Made by a program: the position numbers and the translations under genes. From Halomonas sp. SSL-5 (lineage in GTDB: Bacteria > Pseudomonadota > Gammaproteobacteria > Pseudomonadales > Halomonadaceae): a DNA stretch of 64,000 nucleotides. The stretch covers positions 62,001 through 126,000 of the forward strand of contig NZ_JAUYWF010000011.1 of the NCBI RefSeq assembly GCF_030708455.1. The letters are read 5' to 3'. The stretch's first letter is position 1; each line of letters starts with the position of its first letter. This document shows, piece after piece, positions 1-10,161 of the stretch. The notes beneath the pieces are model-generated. The model saw only the letters and a program-made list of their open reading frames with translations, had not been told where the DNA came from and did no database searches.

Positions 1-467
1 TAGTACCAGCCGGCCACGTGGAAGGAGAGGAAATCCACCACGTAGCCGTGCACCAGGCGGTCGTAGAGGTTGCCCAGGGCGCCGCCGATGATCATGGCGA
101 GCGAGGCCGCCAGCAGCGTCTCGTCGCGCTTGAGGCGGCGCATCCATAGCGTTAGCCCGATGCTCGCCCCCACCGCGATGGCGGCGAAGAACCAGCGCTG
201 CCAGCCGGGATGCCCGGCCAGGAAGCTGAAGGCGGCGCCGGTGTTGTGCAGCAGCGTCAGGTTGAAGAACGGCAACACCTCCACCGGCCGGGCATATGTG
301 AGCCAGGCGCTGGCGGCGTACTTGGTGGCGAGATCCAGCACGATCACCGCCAGCGCCAGCCACAGCCAACGCAGCGGCTGCTGCATGGGAGCCACCTCCA
401 CGCCCCTTGCAGCACCCTGCCCTGCGCTCTCCTTGGCCTCTTCGCCCTTTTCTTCACTGCTGGCCAT
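1..467 (-). CDS. lspA: Lipoprotein signal peptidase (signal peptidase II), partial
   Basis: Inner-membrane aspartic protease that removes the signal peptide from diacylglyceryl-modified prolipoproteins. The C-terminal end lies beyond base 1, so about 155 codons are present. Translation of the minus strand shows the family blocks NLTLLHNTGAAFSFL and GGALGNLYDRLVHGYVVDF; the latter holds the Asn and the Asp expected at the active site. Several hydrophobic segments are visible. The ATG at 467 lies 10 nt after the ileS stop; a second ATG at 386 (MQQPLRW) would remove a 27-residue acidic extension and resembles the usual family N-terminus more closely. The ileS-lspA order is the standard gammaproteobacterial one. 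Confidence 0.93.
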   Translation of the reverse strand, partial: MASSEEKGEEAKESAGQGAARGVEVAPMQQPLRWLWLALAVIVLDLATKYAASAWLTYARPVEVLPFFNLTLLHNTGAAFSFLAGHPGWQRWFFAAIAVGASIGLTLWMRRLKRDETLLAASLAMIIGGALGNLYDRLVHGYVVDFLSFHVAGWY

Positions 468-477
468 GCCGGGCACC

Positions 478-3315
478 TTACGCATAGCGGCGGGTTTCGC
501 CGGGACCGTCCGGCAGATTGCTGATGCAGCGCCCGCAGAGGTCCGGATGCTCGGGGTGGGTACCCACCTCCTCGCGATGGTGCCAGCAGCGCTCGCACTT
601 GTTGTTTGGGCTCTCGACCACGGCCACCTTGAGCCCCTCGAGCTCGGTGGCCTCGGCCTTTGCTCCTGCCTCGGCGAGGGGCGTGAGCGTCACCTCGCTG
701 GTGAGCATCACGAAGCGCAGCTCGTCGCCCAGCTTGGCCAGCGTCTCGCGCAGGGTGTCGTCGACGTAGAGGGTGACCTCGGCGGCCAGGCTGCCCTTGA
801 TGGCCTTGGCGTTGCGGGCGTCCTCCAGGCACTTGTTGACCGCCTGCTTGACCTCCAGCACCCGCTCCCAGAAGTCGCGGCCCATGGCGGCGTCGCCTTC
901 CAGGGTGGCGAGGCCGGTGTAGTACTCCTCCAGCAGCACGCTGTCGCCGCGGCGGCCCGGGATGTTCTCGAAGATCTCCTCGGCGGTGAAGGAGAGGATC
1001 GGCGCCACCCAGCGGCAGAGCGCCTCCACCACGTGATAGAGCGCGGTCTGGGCGCTGCGCCGCGCCACGGAATCGGCCTGGGTGGTGTACTGGCGATCCT
1101 TGATCACGTCCAGGTAGAAGCCACCCAGCTCCCGGGCGCAGAAGCCATGCACCTGCTGGTAGACGTCGAGGAAGCGGTACTCCTCATAGGCGATCTCGAT
1201 GCGCGCCTGCAGCTGGGCGGCGCGGTCGACCACCCACTGATCCAGGGCCAGCATCTCGTCGAAGGGCAGCGCGTCGCGCTCCGGCGCGAAGCCGTTGAGG
1301 TTGGCGAGCAGGAAGCGCGAGGTGTTGCGGATGCGACGGTAGACGTCGGCGGTGCGCTTGAGGATCTCGTCGGAGACGGCCATCTCGCCGGAGTAGTCGG
1401 TGGAGGCCGCCCACAGGCGCAGGATGTCGGCACCCAGCTTGTCCATCACCTCCTGGGGTGCCACCACGTTGCCCACCGACTTGGACATCTTGCGGCCCTG
1501 GGCGTCCACGGTGAAGCCGTGGGTGAGCAGGCCGCGGTACGGCGGATGGCCGTCGATGGCGCAGCCGGTGAGCAGCGAGGAGTGGAACCAGCCGCGGTGC
1601 TGGTCGGAGCCCTCCAGGTAGAGGTCGGCCACCGGGCCGCTCTCATGGCCATGGGGGTGGGAGCCGCGCAGCACGTGGCGATGGGTGGTGCCGGAGTCGA
1701 ACCATACGTCGAGGGTATCGGTGACCTTGTCGTAGTCGGCGGCCTCCTCGCCCAGCAGCTCGGCGGAGTCGAGGCGGAACCAGGCGTCGATGCCCTCGGC
1801 CTCGACACGCTTGGCCGCCTCCTCCATCAGCTCCACGGTGCGCGGGTGCAGCTCGCCGCTGGCCTTGTGCAGGAAGAACGGGATCGGCACGCCCCAGTTG
1901 CGCTGGCGCGAGATGCACCAGTCCGGACGGTTGGCGATCATGCTGTGCAGGCGCGCCTGGCCCCAGGCCGGGGTGAAGCGGGTGGCCTCGATGCCCTCCA
2001 GGGCGCGCTCGCGCAGGGTCTTGCCGTCGCGGCCGGCCAGGTCCATGCCCACGAACCACTGGGCGGTGGCGCGGTAGATCACCGGGGTCTTGTGGCGCCA
2101 GCAATGCATGTAGCTGTGCACGATGGGCGTGTGGGCCATCAGCGCGCCCACTTCCTCGAGCTTGGCGACGATCTGCGGGTTGGCCTTCCAGATCATCTGA
2201 CCGCCGAAGAACGGCAGGTCGTCGACATAGACGCCGTTGCCCTGCACCGGGCTCTCGATCTCCTCGAACGCCATGCCATGGGCGCGGCAGGTGACGAAGT
2301 CATCCACGCCATAGGCCGGGGCGGAGTGGACGATGCCGGTGCTGCCCACCTCGCTTTCGACGTAGTCGGCGAGATACACCGGCGACAGGCGCTCATAAAA
2401 GGGGTGGCGGAAACGGATGCCATCGAAGGCCTCACCCCGGGCGGTGGCGATCACCTCGCCTTCCAGGCCGTAGCGCTCCAGGCAGGATTCCACCAGTTCC
2501 TCCGCCAGCACCAGCAGGCGGCTGCCGGTGTCCACCAGGGCGTAGGTGAACTCGGGATGCATGTTGAGCGCCTGGTTGGCGGGGATGGTCCAGGGCGTGG
2601 TGGTCCAGATCACGATCACCGCCGGCTTGGGCAGTTCACCCAGGCCGAAGGCGGCGGCCAGGCGGTCGGCGTCCTCCACCCGGAAGGCCACGTCGATGGC
2701 ATCGGACGTCTTGTCCTGGTATTCCACCTCGGCCTCGGCCAGCGCCGAGCCGCAGTCGAAGCACCAGTTGACGGGCTTGAGGCCCTTGAACACGTAGCCG
2801 GCCTCGACCATGTCGGCCAGCGCGCGGATCTCGCCGGCCTCGTTGGCGAAGTCCATGGAGCGGTAGGGGTTGTCCCAGTCGCCGATCACGCCCAGGCGCA
2901 CGAAGTCCTTGAGCTGGCCCTGGATCTGTTCGACGGCGTACTCGCGGCAAAGTTCGCGGGCGCGCGCCGGCTCCAGGTGCTTGCCGTGGGTGGTCTCCAC
3001 CTTGTGCTCGATGGGCAGGCCATGGCAGTCCCAGCCCGGCACGTAGGGGGCATCGAAGCCGGCCAGGTTCTTCGACTTGACGATGATGTCCTTGAGGATC
3101 TTGTTGACGGCATGACCGATATGGATGCTGCCGTTGGCATAGGGAGGGCCGTCGTGCAGCACGAACAGCTCCCGGCCCTGGCGCTCCTCGCGCAGGCGGT
3201 GGTAGAGGTCGAGCTGCTGCCAGCGGGCCAGCCGCTCGGGCTCGCGCTTGGGCAGCATGCCGCGCATGGGAAAGTCGGTTTCTGGCAGGTTCAGAGTGGG
3301 CTTGTAGTCGCTCAT
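478..3315 (-). CDS. ileS: Isoleucyl-tRNA synthetase
   Basis: Class Ia aminoacyl-tRNA synthetase that charges tRNA-Ile with isoleucine in the cytoplasm. The sequence shows HIGH in GSIHIGHAV near the N-terminus, KMSKS in [10 protein letters not shown] (bases 1477-1491), and a C-terminal zinc ribbon with CERCWHH and CGRC. With the start at 3315 ([13 protein letters not shown]) the N-terminus matches the family and the protein is 945 residues. An in-frame ATG eight codons upstream at 3339 would overlap ribF by 14 bp and add MTTADPQD; neither start has a strong ribosome-binding site. It sits between ribF and lspA, as in related bacteria. Confidence 0.97.
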   Translation of the reverse strand: MSDYKPTLNLPETDFPMRGMLPKREPERLARWQQLDLYHRLREERQGRELFVLHDGPPYANGSIHIGHAVNKILKDIIVKSKNLAGFDAPYVPGWDCHGLPIEHKVETTHGKHLEPARARELCREYAVEQIQGQLKDFVRLGVIGDWDNPYRSMDFANEAGEIRALADMVEAGYVFKGLKPVNWCFDCGSALAEAEVEYQDKTSDAIDVAFRVEDADRLAAAFGLGELPKPAVIVIWTTTPWTIPANQALNMHPEFTYALVDTGSRLLVLAEELVESCLERYGLEGEVIATARGEAFDGIRFRHPFYERLSPVYLADYVESEVGSTGIVHSAPAYGVDDFVTCRAHGMAFEEIESPVQGNGVYVDDLPFFGGQMIWKANPQIVAKLEEVGALMAHTPIVHSYMHCWRHKTPVIYRATAQWFVGMDLAGRDGKTLRERALEGIEATRFTPAWGQARLHSMIANRPDWCISRQRNWGVPIPFFLHKASGELHPRTVELMEEAAKRVEAEGIDAWFRLDSAELLGEEAADYDKVTDTLDVWFDSGTTHRHVLRGSHPHGHESGPVADLYLEGSDQHRGWFHSSLLTGCAIDGHPPYRGLLTHGFTVDAQGRKMSKSVGNVVAPQEVMDKLGADILRLWAASTDYSGEMAVSDEILKRTADVYRRIRNTSRFLLANLNGFAPERDALPFDEMLALDQWVVDRAAQLQARIEIAYEEYRFLDVYQQVHGFCARELGGFYLDVIKDRQYTTQADSVARRSAQTALYHVVEALCRWVAPILSFTAEEIFENIPGRRGDSVLLEEYYTGLATLEGDAAMGRDFWERVLEVKQAVNKCLEDARNAKAIKGSLAAEVTLYVDDTLRETLAKLGDELRFVMLTSEVTLTPLAEAGAKAEATELEGLKVAVVESPNNKCERCWHHREEVGTHPEHPDLCGRCISNLPDGPGETRRYA

Positions 3316-3325
3316 ATCCTGGGGG

Positions 3326-4375
3326 TCAGCCGTCGTCATGGTCGGCGGGCATGCCCGCCGAGGAATCGAGTGTCACGGCCTCGCGCGCCAGCGGCGCCGA
3401 TGCCAGAGGAAGAGAATCGTCGTTATTGAGGCCGGGGCGCTGTAAAGGCTGCTGCGCAAAGTAGCCGCGCGCCCGCCGCTGATCGAGGCCGATCTGGTGC
3501 TTCAGGGCCGCGAAGTCGTCGAACTTCACCTCGCCGCGCAGCTTGGCGCAGGGAAACACCGCCAGGCGCTCGCCGTACAGCTCGCCGTCGAAGTCGAACA
3601 GGTGTACCTCGAGCACCGGGCGCGTGCTGCCCACGGTGGGGCGCCAGCCGATATTGGCCACGCCGGGCAGGCGGCGGCCGTCGGGCAGTTCGGTGATCAC
3701 CGCATAGACGCCCTGCAGCGCCAGGGAGCGCACCGGCTGGGGCAGGTTGGCGGTGGGCACGCCGATGGTGCGGCCGAGCTTCTGGTCGGGCACCACTCGG
3801 CCGCCCAGGCGATAGGGGCGGCCCAGCAGGCGCGCGGCGGCCTCGAAGTTGCCGCTGGTCAGCAGGGTGCGCACCCGACTGCTGGAGACCCGCTCGTCGT
3901 CGACGGTGAAGGTGCGGGTGTGCTCCACGCCGAAGCCGTTGGCCTCGCCCACCGCGGTGAGCAGGTGGAAGTCGCCGCGGCGATCGCAGCCGAAGCGGAA
4001 GTCATCGCCGACCACCAGGTGGCGCACGCCCAGGCCGTCGATCAGCACGCGCTCGATGAAGGCCTCGGCGGTCAGGCTGCGCAGGGCGTCGTTGAAGGGC
4101 AGGCAGAGCACCCGCTCGACCCCCGCCTCGCCCAGCAGGCGCACCTTGTCGCGCAGGCGAGTGAGCCGCGGCGGGGCCTGCTCGCCGGCGAAGAACTCCC
4201 GGGGCTGGGGCTCGAAGACCACTACCACGACCGGCAGCCCGAGGCGGCGGGCCTGTTCGCGACACTGCTCGAGGATCGCCTGGTGGCCGCGATGAACGCC
4301 ATCGAAGTTGCCGATGGTGGCCACGCAGCCGCGGTGCTCGTCGCGCAGGTTGTGCAGTCCTCGAATCACTTGCAT
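3326..4375 (-). CDS. ribF: Bifunctional riboflavin kinase / FAD synthetase
   Basis: Converts riboflavin to FMN and FMN to FAD. The N-terminal nucleotidyltransferase half contains [17 protein letters not shown] (about residues 20-36), holding the HxGH-like adenylylation motif. The C-terminal riboflavin kinase half begins near [27 protein letters not shown], with the conserved G-x-PTAN block. Its 349 residues are somewhat longer than the usual 310-320 because of a low-complexity tail after the kinase domain ([10 protein letters not shown] onward). It ends 10 nt before ileS and belongs to the ribF-ileS-lspA group. The 316-bp gap upstream of its start carries a dispersed repeat. Confidence 0.96.
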   Translation of the reverse strand: MQVIRGLHNLRDEHRGCVATIGNFDGVHRGHQAILEQCREQARRLGLPVVVVVFEPQPREFFAGEQAPPRLTRLRDKVRLLGEAGVERVLCLPFNDALRSLTAEAFIERVLIDGLGVRHLVVGDDFRFGCDRRGDFHLLTAVGEANGFGVEHTRTFTVDDERVSSSRVRTLLTSGNFEAAARLLGRPYRLGGRVVPDQKLGRTIGVPTANLPQPVRSLALQGVYAVITELPDGRRLPGVANIGWRPTVGSTRPVLEVHLFDFDGELYGERLAVFPCAKLRGEVKFDDFAALKHQIGLDQRRARGYFAQQPLQRPGLNNDDSLPLASAPLAREAVTLDSSAGMPADHDDG

Positions 4376-4505
4376 GGCGTGGTGGAGCCCCGCTCGGCGT
4401 CGGTTGGGTGGTCAAAACGTCGATTATACCGGACAGCCGGCCCCTTGACAGCCGGGGCGGGCCACTGCATGCCATCTTGCTCGGGGCTGATCTGGCGACA
4501 GGCTT

Positions 4506-4680
4506 TCGAGGAGGCGCTGTAAATACCTCCCTGTACGCTACCTCGGCCCTGCAGCGCTCTCGCGTCCCGCTCCGCTTGCAGGTCCGGTGCTGGCCATCCT
4601 TGGCCAGCCCGTTCGGAGCGTTGCTCCTCACCCCTGGTCCTCGGACCTCCTCTTCAGCCTATCCCCAGCGCCCCTCGCGA
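4506..4680 (-). repeat. Dispersed intergenic repeat, copy A
   Basis: About 175 bp lying 12 nt after the murJ stop, in the 316-bp gap before ribF. It matches 14708-14880 at about 90% by eye, in opposite genome orientation, yet both copies begin just after the stop codon of the upstream gene and read in the same sense as that gene. It contains small inverted repeats (gtccgaggac; ggagc-aac-gctcc; tggcca-agga-tggcca) and ends with gggaggtatttacagcgcc. No credible reading frame is conserved. The rest of this gap shows nothing else that I recognise. Confidence 0.8.
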
Positions 4681-4691
4681 GACGGTCGCGA

Positions 4692-6293
4692 TCAGCTCTT
4701 CATCCTGAAATGCCGCAGGCGCACCCCGGTGGCGGCCAGCCAGGCGAAGTAGAGCGCCGCCCCGCCCACCACCAGCGCCGCCAGCCAGGCGACGCGCTGC
4801 CAGATGCCCCAGCCCAGCCACGCCTGCCAGTCGGGCGCGGCCCAGGCCAGGCCCAGCCCCATCACCGCGCAGCCGCCCAGCAGCTGCACCGCGTAGCGCC
4901 CCCAGCCCGGCTGGAACACCAGCACGCCCTGCTTCCTGAGCAGCCAACCCAGCAGGCCGGCGTTGAGGAAGGCCGAGAGCGCAGTGGCCAGGGCCAGGCC
5001 GGCGTGGGCCAGGGGCCAGATCAGGATCAGGTTGAAGACCATGTTGGCGACCATGGCGATGATGCCCACCTTCACCGGCGTCTTGGTGTCCTGGCGGGCG
5101 AAGAAACCCGGCGCCAGCACCTTGATCAGCATGAAGGCCACCAGGCCCAGGGAGTAGGCACGCAGGCTCATCGCCGCCATGGCGATATCACGCTCGGTCA
5201 TGGCGCCGTAGTGGAACAGCGAGATCAGCAGCGGCTCGGCGAGCACCGCCAGGGCCAGCGCCGCGGGCAGACCCAGCAGCAGCACGGCGCGGATCGCCCA
5301 GTCGAGCATGGCGCTGAAGTGCTCGCCGGACTGCGCGGCATGGCGCTTGGAGAGCGCCGGCAGGATCACGGTGCCGATGGCGATGCCGAACACCCCCAGC
5401 GGCAGCTCCACCAGGCGGTCGGAGTAGTAGAGCCAGGAGACGCTGCCCGCCGCCAGCAGCGAGGCGAGCACGGTATCCAGCAGCAGGTTGATCTGGGACA
5501 CCGAGACCCCGAACAGCGCCGGCACCATCAGGGTCATGATGCGCTTGACGCCGGGATGGGCGAAGCTCGGCCAGGGCCGCGGCGCCAGCCCCAGCCGCAC
5601 CAGGAACGGCACCTGGAAGGCGAGCTGGACACCGCCGGCGATCAGCACGCCCCAGGCCAGCGCCATGGCCGGCTGCTCGAACAGCGGGGTCAGCAGCAGC
5701 GCCGCGCCGATCAGCGAGAGGTTGAGCAGCACCGGGGTGAAGGCCGGCACCGCGAAGCGATTCCAGGTGTTGAGCACGCTGCCGGCAAACGCCGTCAGCG
5801 AGATCAGCAACAGGTAGGGGAAGGTCAGCCGCAGCATGTCGGCGGTGAGCGCCAGCTTGGCCGGGTCGCGGCCGAAGCCCGGGGCGAACACCCACACCAG
5901 CCAGGGGGCCGCGAACATGGCCACCGCGGTGAGCAGGAAGAGCACCGCGGCGAGGCTGCCGGAGACGGCGTCCAGCAGCTCGCGCACCTCGCGCCGGCTG
6001 CCGCGGGTGGCGTACTCCGAGAGCACCGGCACGAAGGCCTGGTTGAAGGCGCCCTCGGCGAACAGCCGGCGCATGAAGTTGGGAATCTTGAAGGCAACGA
6101 AGAAGGCATCCGCGCCCTGCCCCGCGCCGAACAGCGCGGCGATGACCACGTCGCGCGCCAGGCCCATCACCCGCGAGAGCATGGTCATCACGCTGACCAC
6201 CAGGCCCGAGCGCATCAGCCCGCCCCCCTTGGGGGCCACCACCTTGTCGTTCTCGTCCACCGGTGCCGGTGGCGACTGCTCGCGATCCGTCAC
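4692..6293 (-). CDS. murJ: Lipid II flippase MurJ (MviN family)
   Basis: Moves the peptidoglycan precursor lipid II across the inner membrane. Its 533 residues include many hydrophobic segments, as expected for the 14-TM MOP/MviN fold. The N-terminal block SRVMGLARDVVIAALFGAG followed by ADAFFVAFKIPNFMRRLFAEGAFNQAFVPVLSEY is diagnostic, including the conserved Arg-Asp pair. The start is GTG at 6293, with GAGGA about 6 nt upstream. A short charged N-terminal extension of about 25 residues precedes the first helix. The gene lies downstream of rpsT in the same direction, with an rpsT terminator between them, and is followed by dispersed repeat copy A. Confidence 0.97.
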   Translation of the reverse strand: MTDREQSPPAPVDENDKVVAPKGGGLMRSGLVVSVMTMLSRVMGLARDVVIAALFGAGQGADAFFVAFKIPNFMRRLFAEGAFNQAFVPVLSEYATRGSRREVRELLDAVSGSLAAVLFLLTAVAMFAAPWLVWVFAPGFGRDPAKLALTADMLRLTFPYLLLISLTAFAGSVLNTWNRFAVPAFTPVLLNLSLIGAALLLTPLFEQPAMALAWGVLIAGGVQLAFQVPFLVRLGLAPRPWPSFAHPGVKRIMTLMVPALFGVSVSQINLLLDTVLASLLAAGSVSWLYYSDRLVELPLGVFGIAIGTVILPALSKRHAAQSGEHFSAMLDWAIRAVLLLGLPAALALAVLAEPLLISLFHYGAMTERDIAMAAMSLRAYSLGLVAFMLIKVLAPGFFARQDTKTPVKVGIIAMVANMVFNLILIWPLAHAGLALATALSAFLNAGLLGWLLRKQGVLVFQPGWGRYAVQLLGGCAVMGLGLAWAAPDWQAWLGWGIWQRVAWLAALVVGGAALYFAWLAATGVRLRHFRMKS

Positions 6294-6335
6294 GTCCGTT
6301 CCTCGGCTTTACATCCACCCCATGAATGGCAGCCA

Positions 6336-6363
6336 CAAAAAAACCGGCCGCAGCCGGTTTTTC
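6336..6363 (-). terminator. Rho-independent terminator of rpsT
   Basis: On the minus strand an aaccggc / gccggtt stem with a four-base loop is followed by a run of seven T. It stands 48 nt after the rpsT stop and before murJ. The A-rich left side means it could also stop plus-strand transcripts. Confidence 0.85.
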
Positions 6364-6410
6364 ACGAGACGCCGGCCACGCAGGCCGCGCCTCGATGGCA
6401 TCGGACCGGC

Positions 6411-6677
6411 TTAGGCAGCCAGGGCCTTGATGCGCTTGTTCAGGCGGCTCTTCATGCGTGCGGCACGCTTCTTGGAGAGCACATCCTTGTCGGCGATGCG
6501 GTCGATGACCGGCTGCGCCTTATGGAAAGCCGCCATGGCCTCGGCGTGATCGCCGCTGTTGATGGCCTTGATGACGTGCTTGATGTAGGTGCGGACCATG
6601 CTGCGCTGGCTGGCCTTCAGGACACGACGACCTTCGGCCTGACGGGCGCGCTTGCGAGCTTGCTTGCTGTTTGCCAC
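6411..6677 (-). CDS. rpsT: 30S ribosomal protein S20
   Basis: Small-subunit protein that binds 16S rRNA. Translation gives 88 residues beginning MANSKQARKRARQAEGRR and ending RLNKRIKALAA, with the high Lys/Arg content and length typical of S20. The reading frame stays open upstream to an ATG at 6755, but the S20 N-terminus coincides with a GTG at 6677 preceded by AAGGAG 8 nt away, so GTG is the start. A non-ATG start is a known feature of rpsT in Escherichia coli, where it takes part in autoregulation. Confidence 0.97.
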   Translation of the reverse strand: MANSKQARKRARQAEGRRVLKASQRSMVRTYIKHVIKAINSGDHAEAMAAFHKAQPVIDRIADKDVLSKKRAARMKSRLNKRIKALAA

Positions 6678-6861
6678 TTGCTGTCTCCTTGGAGATTCAT
6701 CGCCGCCCGTGTAATGACGGCTGCTATAACGTATTGATCCGGCAGGAAAGTACAAGCCTTTCCGCCGGCTTGGCCATCTGGCCGACCGCTGAAGATCAGC
6801 GCTCGTTCACGGGCCGTGTCTGAGAGGATGGCGCATCCTACCACAGCCCGCGCCGCGCTTG

Positions 6862-8001
6862 CTACAACACCACCAGGTTATCGCGATGGATCAGCTCCGG
6901 GGCCTCCATGAAGCCGAGGAGCGCCTCGATCTGATGGCTGGGCTGGCCGATGATGCGCAGCGCATCGTCGATGCCGTAGTTGACCAGGCCCTTGGCCACC
7001 CGCTCGCCGGCCTCGTCGACGCAGAGCACCATGTCGCCGCGGCGGAACGCGCCGGAGGCGGCCTTCACCCCCACCGGCAGCAGGCTCGAGCCGCTGCCAC
7101 GCAACACCTTCACCGCCCCGGCATCCAGGGTCAGGGTGCCGCGCACCTGCAGCTGGCCGGCGAGCCAGCGCTTGCGCGCCGCGATGGGCGCCTGGTCGGG
7201 GTGCAGCAGGGTGCCCAGGCGCTCGCCGGCCATCAGCCGCGCGAGCACCTCGGCCTGGCGACCACCGGCGATGGCGGTCACCGCCCCCGAGCGCGCCGCC
7301 AGCCGCGCGGCGCGAATCTTGGTGGTCATGCCGCCGCGCCCCAGGGCACCCCCGCCACCGGCCACCGCGGCCAGCGCCGGGTCGTCGGCACGTCCCTCAC
7401 TGATCAGCGAGGCCGCGGGGTTCGAGCGCGGGTCGGCGTCGAACAGCCCCTCCTGGTCGGTGAGAATGACCAGGGCGTCGGCCTCCAGCAGGTTGGCCAC
7501 CAGGGCGCCGAGGGTGTCGTTGTCGCCGAAGCGGATCTCGTCGGTGACCACGGTATCGTTCTCGTTGATCACCGGCACCACCCGCAGGTCGACCAGGGTG
7601 CGCAACGCCGAGCGGGCGTTGAGGTAGCGCTTGCGGTTGGAGAGGTCGTCGTGGGTCAGCAGCACCTGGGCGGTCAGCAGGCCGTGGCGGGCGAAGTGGC
7701 CCTCGTAGCATTCGGTGAGGCCGTTCTGCCCCACCGCCGCGGCGGCCTGAAGCTCGTGCACCGCCGAGGGACGCGCCTGCCAGCCGAGACGCACCATGCC
7801 CGCGGCCACCGCCCCGGAGGAGACCAGCACCACCTCGATGCCGCGCTTGTGCAGCGCGGCGATCTGGTCCACCCAGCCACCGATCGCCGCCTCGTCGAGG
7901 CCGCGACCGTCGTTGGTCAACAGCGCGCTGCCGATCTTCACCACCACCCGGCGGGCACCGACCAACGCCTCGCGGCCCGTCACCTGCTCGTTGCTGTCCA
8001 T
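6862..8001 (-). CDS. proB: Glutamate 5-kinase
   Basis: First enzyme of proline biosynthesis; phosphorylates glutamate to gamma-glutamyl phosphate. The 379-residue protein has an amino-acid kinase domain ([36 protein letters not shown]) and a C-terminal PUA domain after about residue 280 ([15 protein letters not shown]). The frame stays open far upstream into obgE, but homology and the ATG at 8001, 13 nt after the obgE stop, fix the start. The partner proA is not adjacent, as is common in gammaproteobacteria with the rplU-rpmA-obgE-proB order. Flux is normally controlled by proline feedback at the kinase domain. Confidence 0.97.
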   Translation of the reverse strand: MDSNEQVTGREALVGARRVVVKIGSALLTNDGRGLDEAAIGGWVDQIAALHKRGIEVVLVSSGAVAAGMVRLGWQARPSAVHELQAAAAVGQNGLTECYEGHFARHGLLTAQVLLTHDDLSNRKRYLNARSALRTLVDLRVVPVINENDTVVTDEIRFGDNDTLGALVANLLEADALVILTDQEGLFDADPRSNPAASLISEGRADDPALAAVAGGGGALGRGGMTTKIRAARLAARSGAVTAIAGGRQAEVLARLMAGERLGTLLHPDQAPIAARKRWLAGQLQVRGTLTLDAGAVKVLRGSGSSLLPVGVKAASGAFRRGDMVLCVDEAGERVAKGLVNYGIDDALRIIGQPSHQIEALLGFMEAPELIHRDNLVVL

Positions 8002-8014
8002 TCGCTCTCGATCC

Positions 8015-9202
8015 TCAAGGCGCGTACTCGATCTCGACGTCGTAGTCGTCGTCATCGAAATCGTCGTCATCCTCGTCAACCGACCTGCGCTTGCGACCCA
8101 GCCGCGCCTCGGTGCGGGCCACCGCTTCGTCCTCCATGCGCGCGCGCATCTCGCGGGCGCGCTCGGCGGCTTCCTCGTCCTCGTTCTCGAGGCGACGCTG
8201 CTCGGTGAGCCAGCGATAGGCGGTCTGCACCAAAGCGTCGGTGCCGTCGGCGGAGATCGCCGAGATGCGGAACACCGGCCCATCCCACGCCAGACGCCGC
8301 ACGATCTCGTCGGCGCGCGCCTCGCGCTCCTCGGCCGGCAGCAGGTCGAGCTTGTTGAGCACCAGCCAGCGCGGCAGTTCGGCCAGGGCCGGCGAGAACT
8401 CGCCCAGCTCGTGGATGATCGCCTCGGCGGCCTCCACCGGGTCGGACTCATCGAAGGGCGACACATCCACCACATGGAACAGCAGCCGGGTGCGGGTCAG
8501 GTGCTTGAGGAAGCGCAGCCCCAGGCCGGCGCCATCCGAGGCGCCCTCGATCAGCCCCGGCACATCGGCCATCACGAAGTGCTCGTGCATGCCGAGTTTC
8601 ACCACTCCCAGATTGGGCACCAGGGTAGTGAAGGGGTAGTTGGCCACCTTGGGCTTGGCCGCGGAGACGGCACGGATCAGCGTCGACTTGCCGGCATTGG
8701 GCATGCCCAGCAGGCCCACATCGGCCATCACCTTCATCTCCAGGCGCAGGTTGCGGCGCTCACCCTCGGTGCCCGGCGTGGTGCGCCGCGGCGCGCGGTT
8801 GGTGGAGGACTTGAAATGGATATTGCCGAGTCCACGGCGGCCGCCCTGGGCCACCAGCACCACCTGGCCGATCTCGGTGACGTCGGCGATCACCTCGAGG
8901 GTGTCCTCGTCGATCACCGTGGTGCCCACCGGCACCTTGACGTGCAGGTCTTCACCGGCCCGCCCGCTCATCTGCCGACCCATGCCGGGCTGACCGTTCT
9001 GGGCCTTGTAGAAGCGCTGGTACTTGAAGTCGATGAGGGTGTTGAGGGAGTCGTCACCGATCAGGTAGACGCTGCCGCCATGGCCGCCGTCGCCGCCATC
9101 GGGGCCGCCCTTGGGCACGTACTTCTCGCGGCGGAAGCTGAGGCAGCCGTTGCCCCCATTGCCGGCCTCCACGATGATCGAGGATTCGTCGACGAACTGC
9201 AT
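8015..9202 (-). CDS. obgE: Ribosome-associated GTPase Obg
   Basis: Essential GTPase of large-subunit assembly and stress signalling. The N-terminal glycine-rich Obg fold is clear ([25 protein letters not shown] is the first strand region). It is followed by the G domain with G1 [10 protein letters not shown]3 DVPGLIEGA and G4 NKLD. The C-terminal tail is strongly acidic, with a run of Asp residues before the end, as in Proteobacteria. Length is 395 residues. The gene is in line with rplU and rpmA but separated from rpmA by a hairpin that may partly terminate transcription. Confidence 0.97.
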   Translation of the reverse strand: MQFVDESSIIVEAGNGGNGCLSFRREKYVPKGGPDGGDGGHGGSVYLIGDDSLNTLIDFKYQRFYKAQNGQPGMGRQMSGRAGEDLHVKVPVGTTVIDEDTLEVIADVTEIGQVVLVAQGGRRGLGNIHFKSSTNRAPRRTTPGTEGERRNLRLEMKVMADVGLLGMPNAGKSTLIRAVSAAKPKVANYPFTTLVPNLGVVKLGMHEHFVMADVPGLIEGASDGAGLGLRFLKHLTRTRLLFHVVDVSPFDESDPVEAAEAIIHELGEFSPALAELPRWLVLNKLDLLPAEEREARADEIVRRLAWDGPVFRISAISADGTDALVQTAYRWLTEQRRLENEDEEAAERAREMRARMEDEAVARTEARLGRKRRSVDEDDDDFDDDDYDVEIEYAP

Positions 9203-9240
9203 CTGTCACTCTCCAGACGGCATGTGCCGTCATGATACAA

Positions 9241-9268
9241 GAAGGCCCCGCCGTGGCGGGGCCTTCTC
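9241..9268 (-). terminator. Hairpin terminator after rpmA
   Basis: A near-perfect inverted repeat (gaaggccccgcc / ggcggggccttc) lies between the rpmA stop and the obgE start. The following T-rich stretch is weak, so partial read-through into obgE is plausible. Confidence 0.65.
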
Positions 9269-9287
9269 GCGGCAAGCATCAGGCGTC

Positions 9288-9545
9288 TCAGGCAGAGACG
9301 ACGCTGACGAACTTGCGGTTCTTCGGACCCTTGGTCTCGAACTTGATCACGCCCTCGTCCAGTGCGAACAGGGTGTGATCACGACCGATACCGACGCCGG
9401 TGCCGGCGTGGAACTTGGTGCCGCGCTGGCGAACGATGATGTTGCCGGCGTTCACGGCCTGGCCACCGAAGAGCTTCACGCCAAGGCGCTTGGATTCGGA
9501 ATCGCGACCGTTACGGGTAGAGCCCGCTGCCTTCTTATGTGCCAT
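9288..9545 (-). CDS. rpmA: 50S ribosomal protein L27
   Basis: Large-subunit protein near the peptidyl-transferase centre. Its 85 residues start [19 protein letters not shown] and contain [26 protein letters not shown], the standard L27 signature. CGGAGG lies upstream of the ATG. There is no cleavable N-terminal extension of the Firmicutes type. It is 32 nt downstream of rplU and clearly co-transcribed with it. Confidence 0.98.
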   Translation of the reverse strand: MAHKKAAGSTRNGRDSESKRLGVKLFGGQAVNAGNIIVRQRGTKFHAGTGVGIGRDHTLFALDEGVIKFETKGPKNRKFVSVVSA

Positions 9546-9577
9546 GGAATAAACCTCCGTTCAGGGGGATGGACCGC

Positions 9578-9889
9578 TTAGGCGGAGATCCCGGTGATCT
9601 TGACTTCAGTGAACCACTGGCGGTGGCCCTGACGCTTCATGCTGTGCTTGCGGCGGCGGAACTTGATGATGGTGACCTTGTCGCCACGGCCGTGGGAAAC
9701 GACCTCGGCGGAGACCTTGGCACCGTCAACCAGCGGCGCGCCGACTTTGACCTCGTCCTCGCTGCCGACCAGCAGCACTTCGTCGAAATCGATGGACTCG
9801 CCGGTGGGGACTTCGATCTTCTCGAGCTTCAGGGTCTGGCCTTCCTGAACGCGGTACTGCTTGCCACCGCTCTTGATAACTGCGTACAT
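9578..9889 (-). CDS. rplU: 50S ribosomal protein L21
   Basis: Large-subunit protein binding 23S rRNA. The 103-residue product starts [17 protein letters not shown] and contains [23 protein letters not shown], both typical of L21. The ATG at 9889 follows GGAGAGAG; an ATG seven codons upstream (9910) is in frame but would add MSPGERS, which is in effect the ribosome-binding-site region. First gene of the rplU-rpmA(-obgE-proB) run. Confidence 0.98.
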   Translation of the reverse strand: MYAVIKSGGKQYRVQEGQTLKLEKIEVPTGESIDFDEVLLVGSEDEVKVGAPLVDGAKVSAEVVSHGRGDKVTIIKFRRRKHSMKRQGHRQWFTEVKITGISA

Positions 9890-9993
9890 GCTTCTCTCTC
9901 CAGGACTCATCGGGTTGGGCTCTTCGTCGGCCTGCTGCGAGTGGCGCCCCTTTTGGCAGCCATCTGACAGGGAGCGGGATGAGTGGGTCGCGA

Positions 9994-10022
9994 ATTATAA
10001 CGACAGGCGACGTCCCAGACAA
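9994..10022 (-). promoter_or_regulatory. Probable sigma-70 promoter of rplU
   Basis: On the minus strand a perfect TATAAT (9994-9999) is separated by 17 bp from TTGTCT (10017-10022), a 4/6 match to the -35 consensus. It lies in the 272-bp divergent gap between rplU and ispB, about 105 nt upstream of the L21 start. I do not see an equally good promoter for ispB. Confidence 0.65.
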
Positions 10023-10161
10023 CCCGTGCCGCGAGCCGTTCGTCCCGCCGCCCGGCAGCCCGCCTTGACGCCCCCGAGGGGGCCCCATAGCATGGCCGGC
10101 AAACCAAGGCCAGAGGGGGCCGCCTCGCCCCGGCCCCAACCCGACTGTCGAAACCGCCTCC

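Noticed and set aside
70..3429. A 1119-codon plus-strand open frame opposite ileS
   Set aside because: It is antisense to a clear ileS gene, has the His/Ala/Gly/Leu-rich make-up of a high-GC shadow frame and no domain.
6411..6755. A 114-residue S20 starting at the upstream ATG
   Set aside because: S20 homology begins exactly at the GTG at 6677, which has a good ribosome-binding site.
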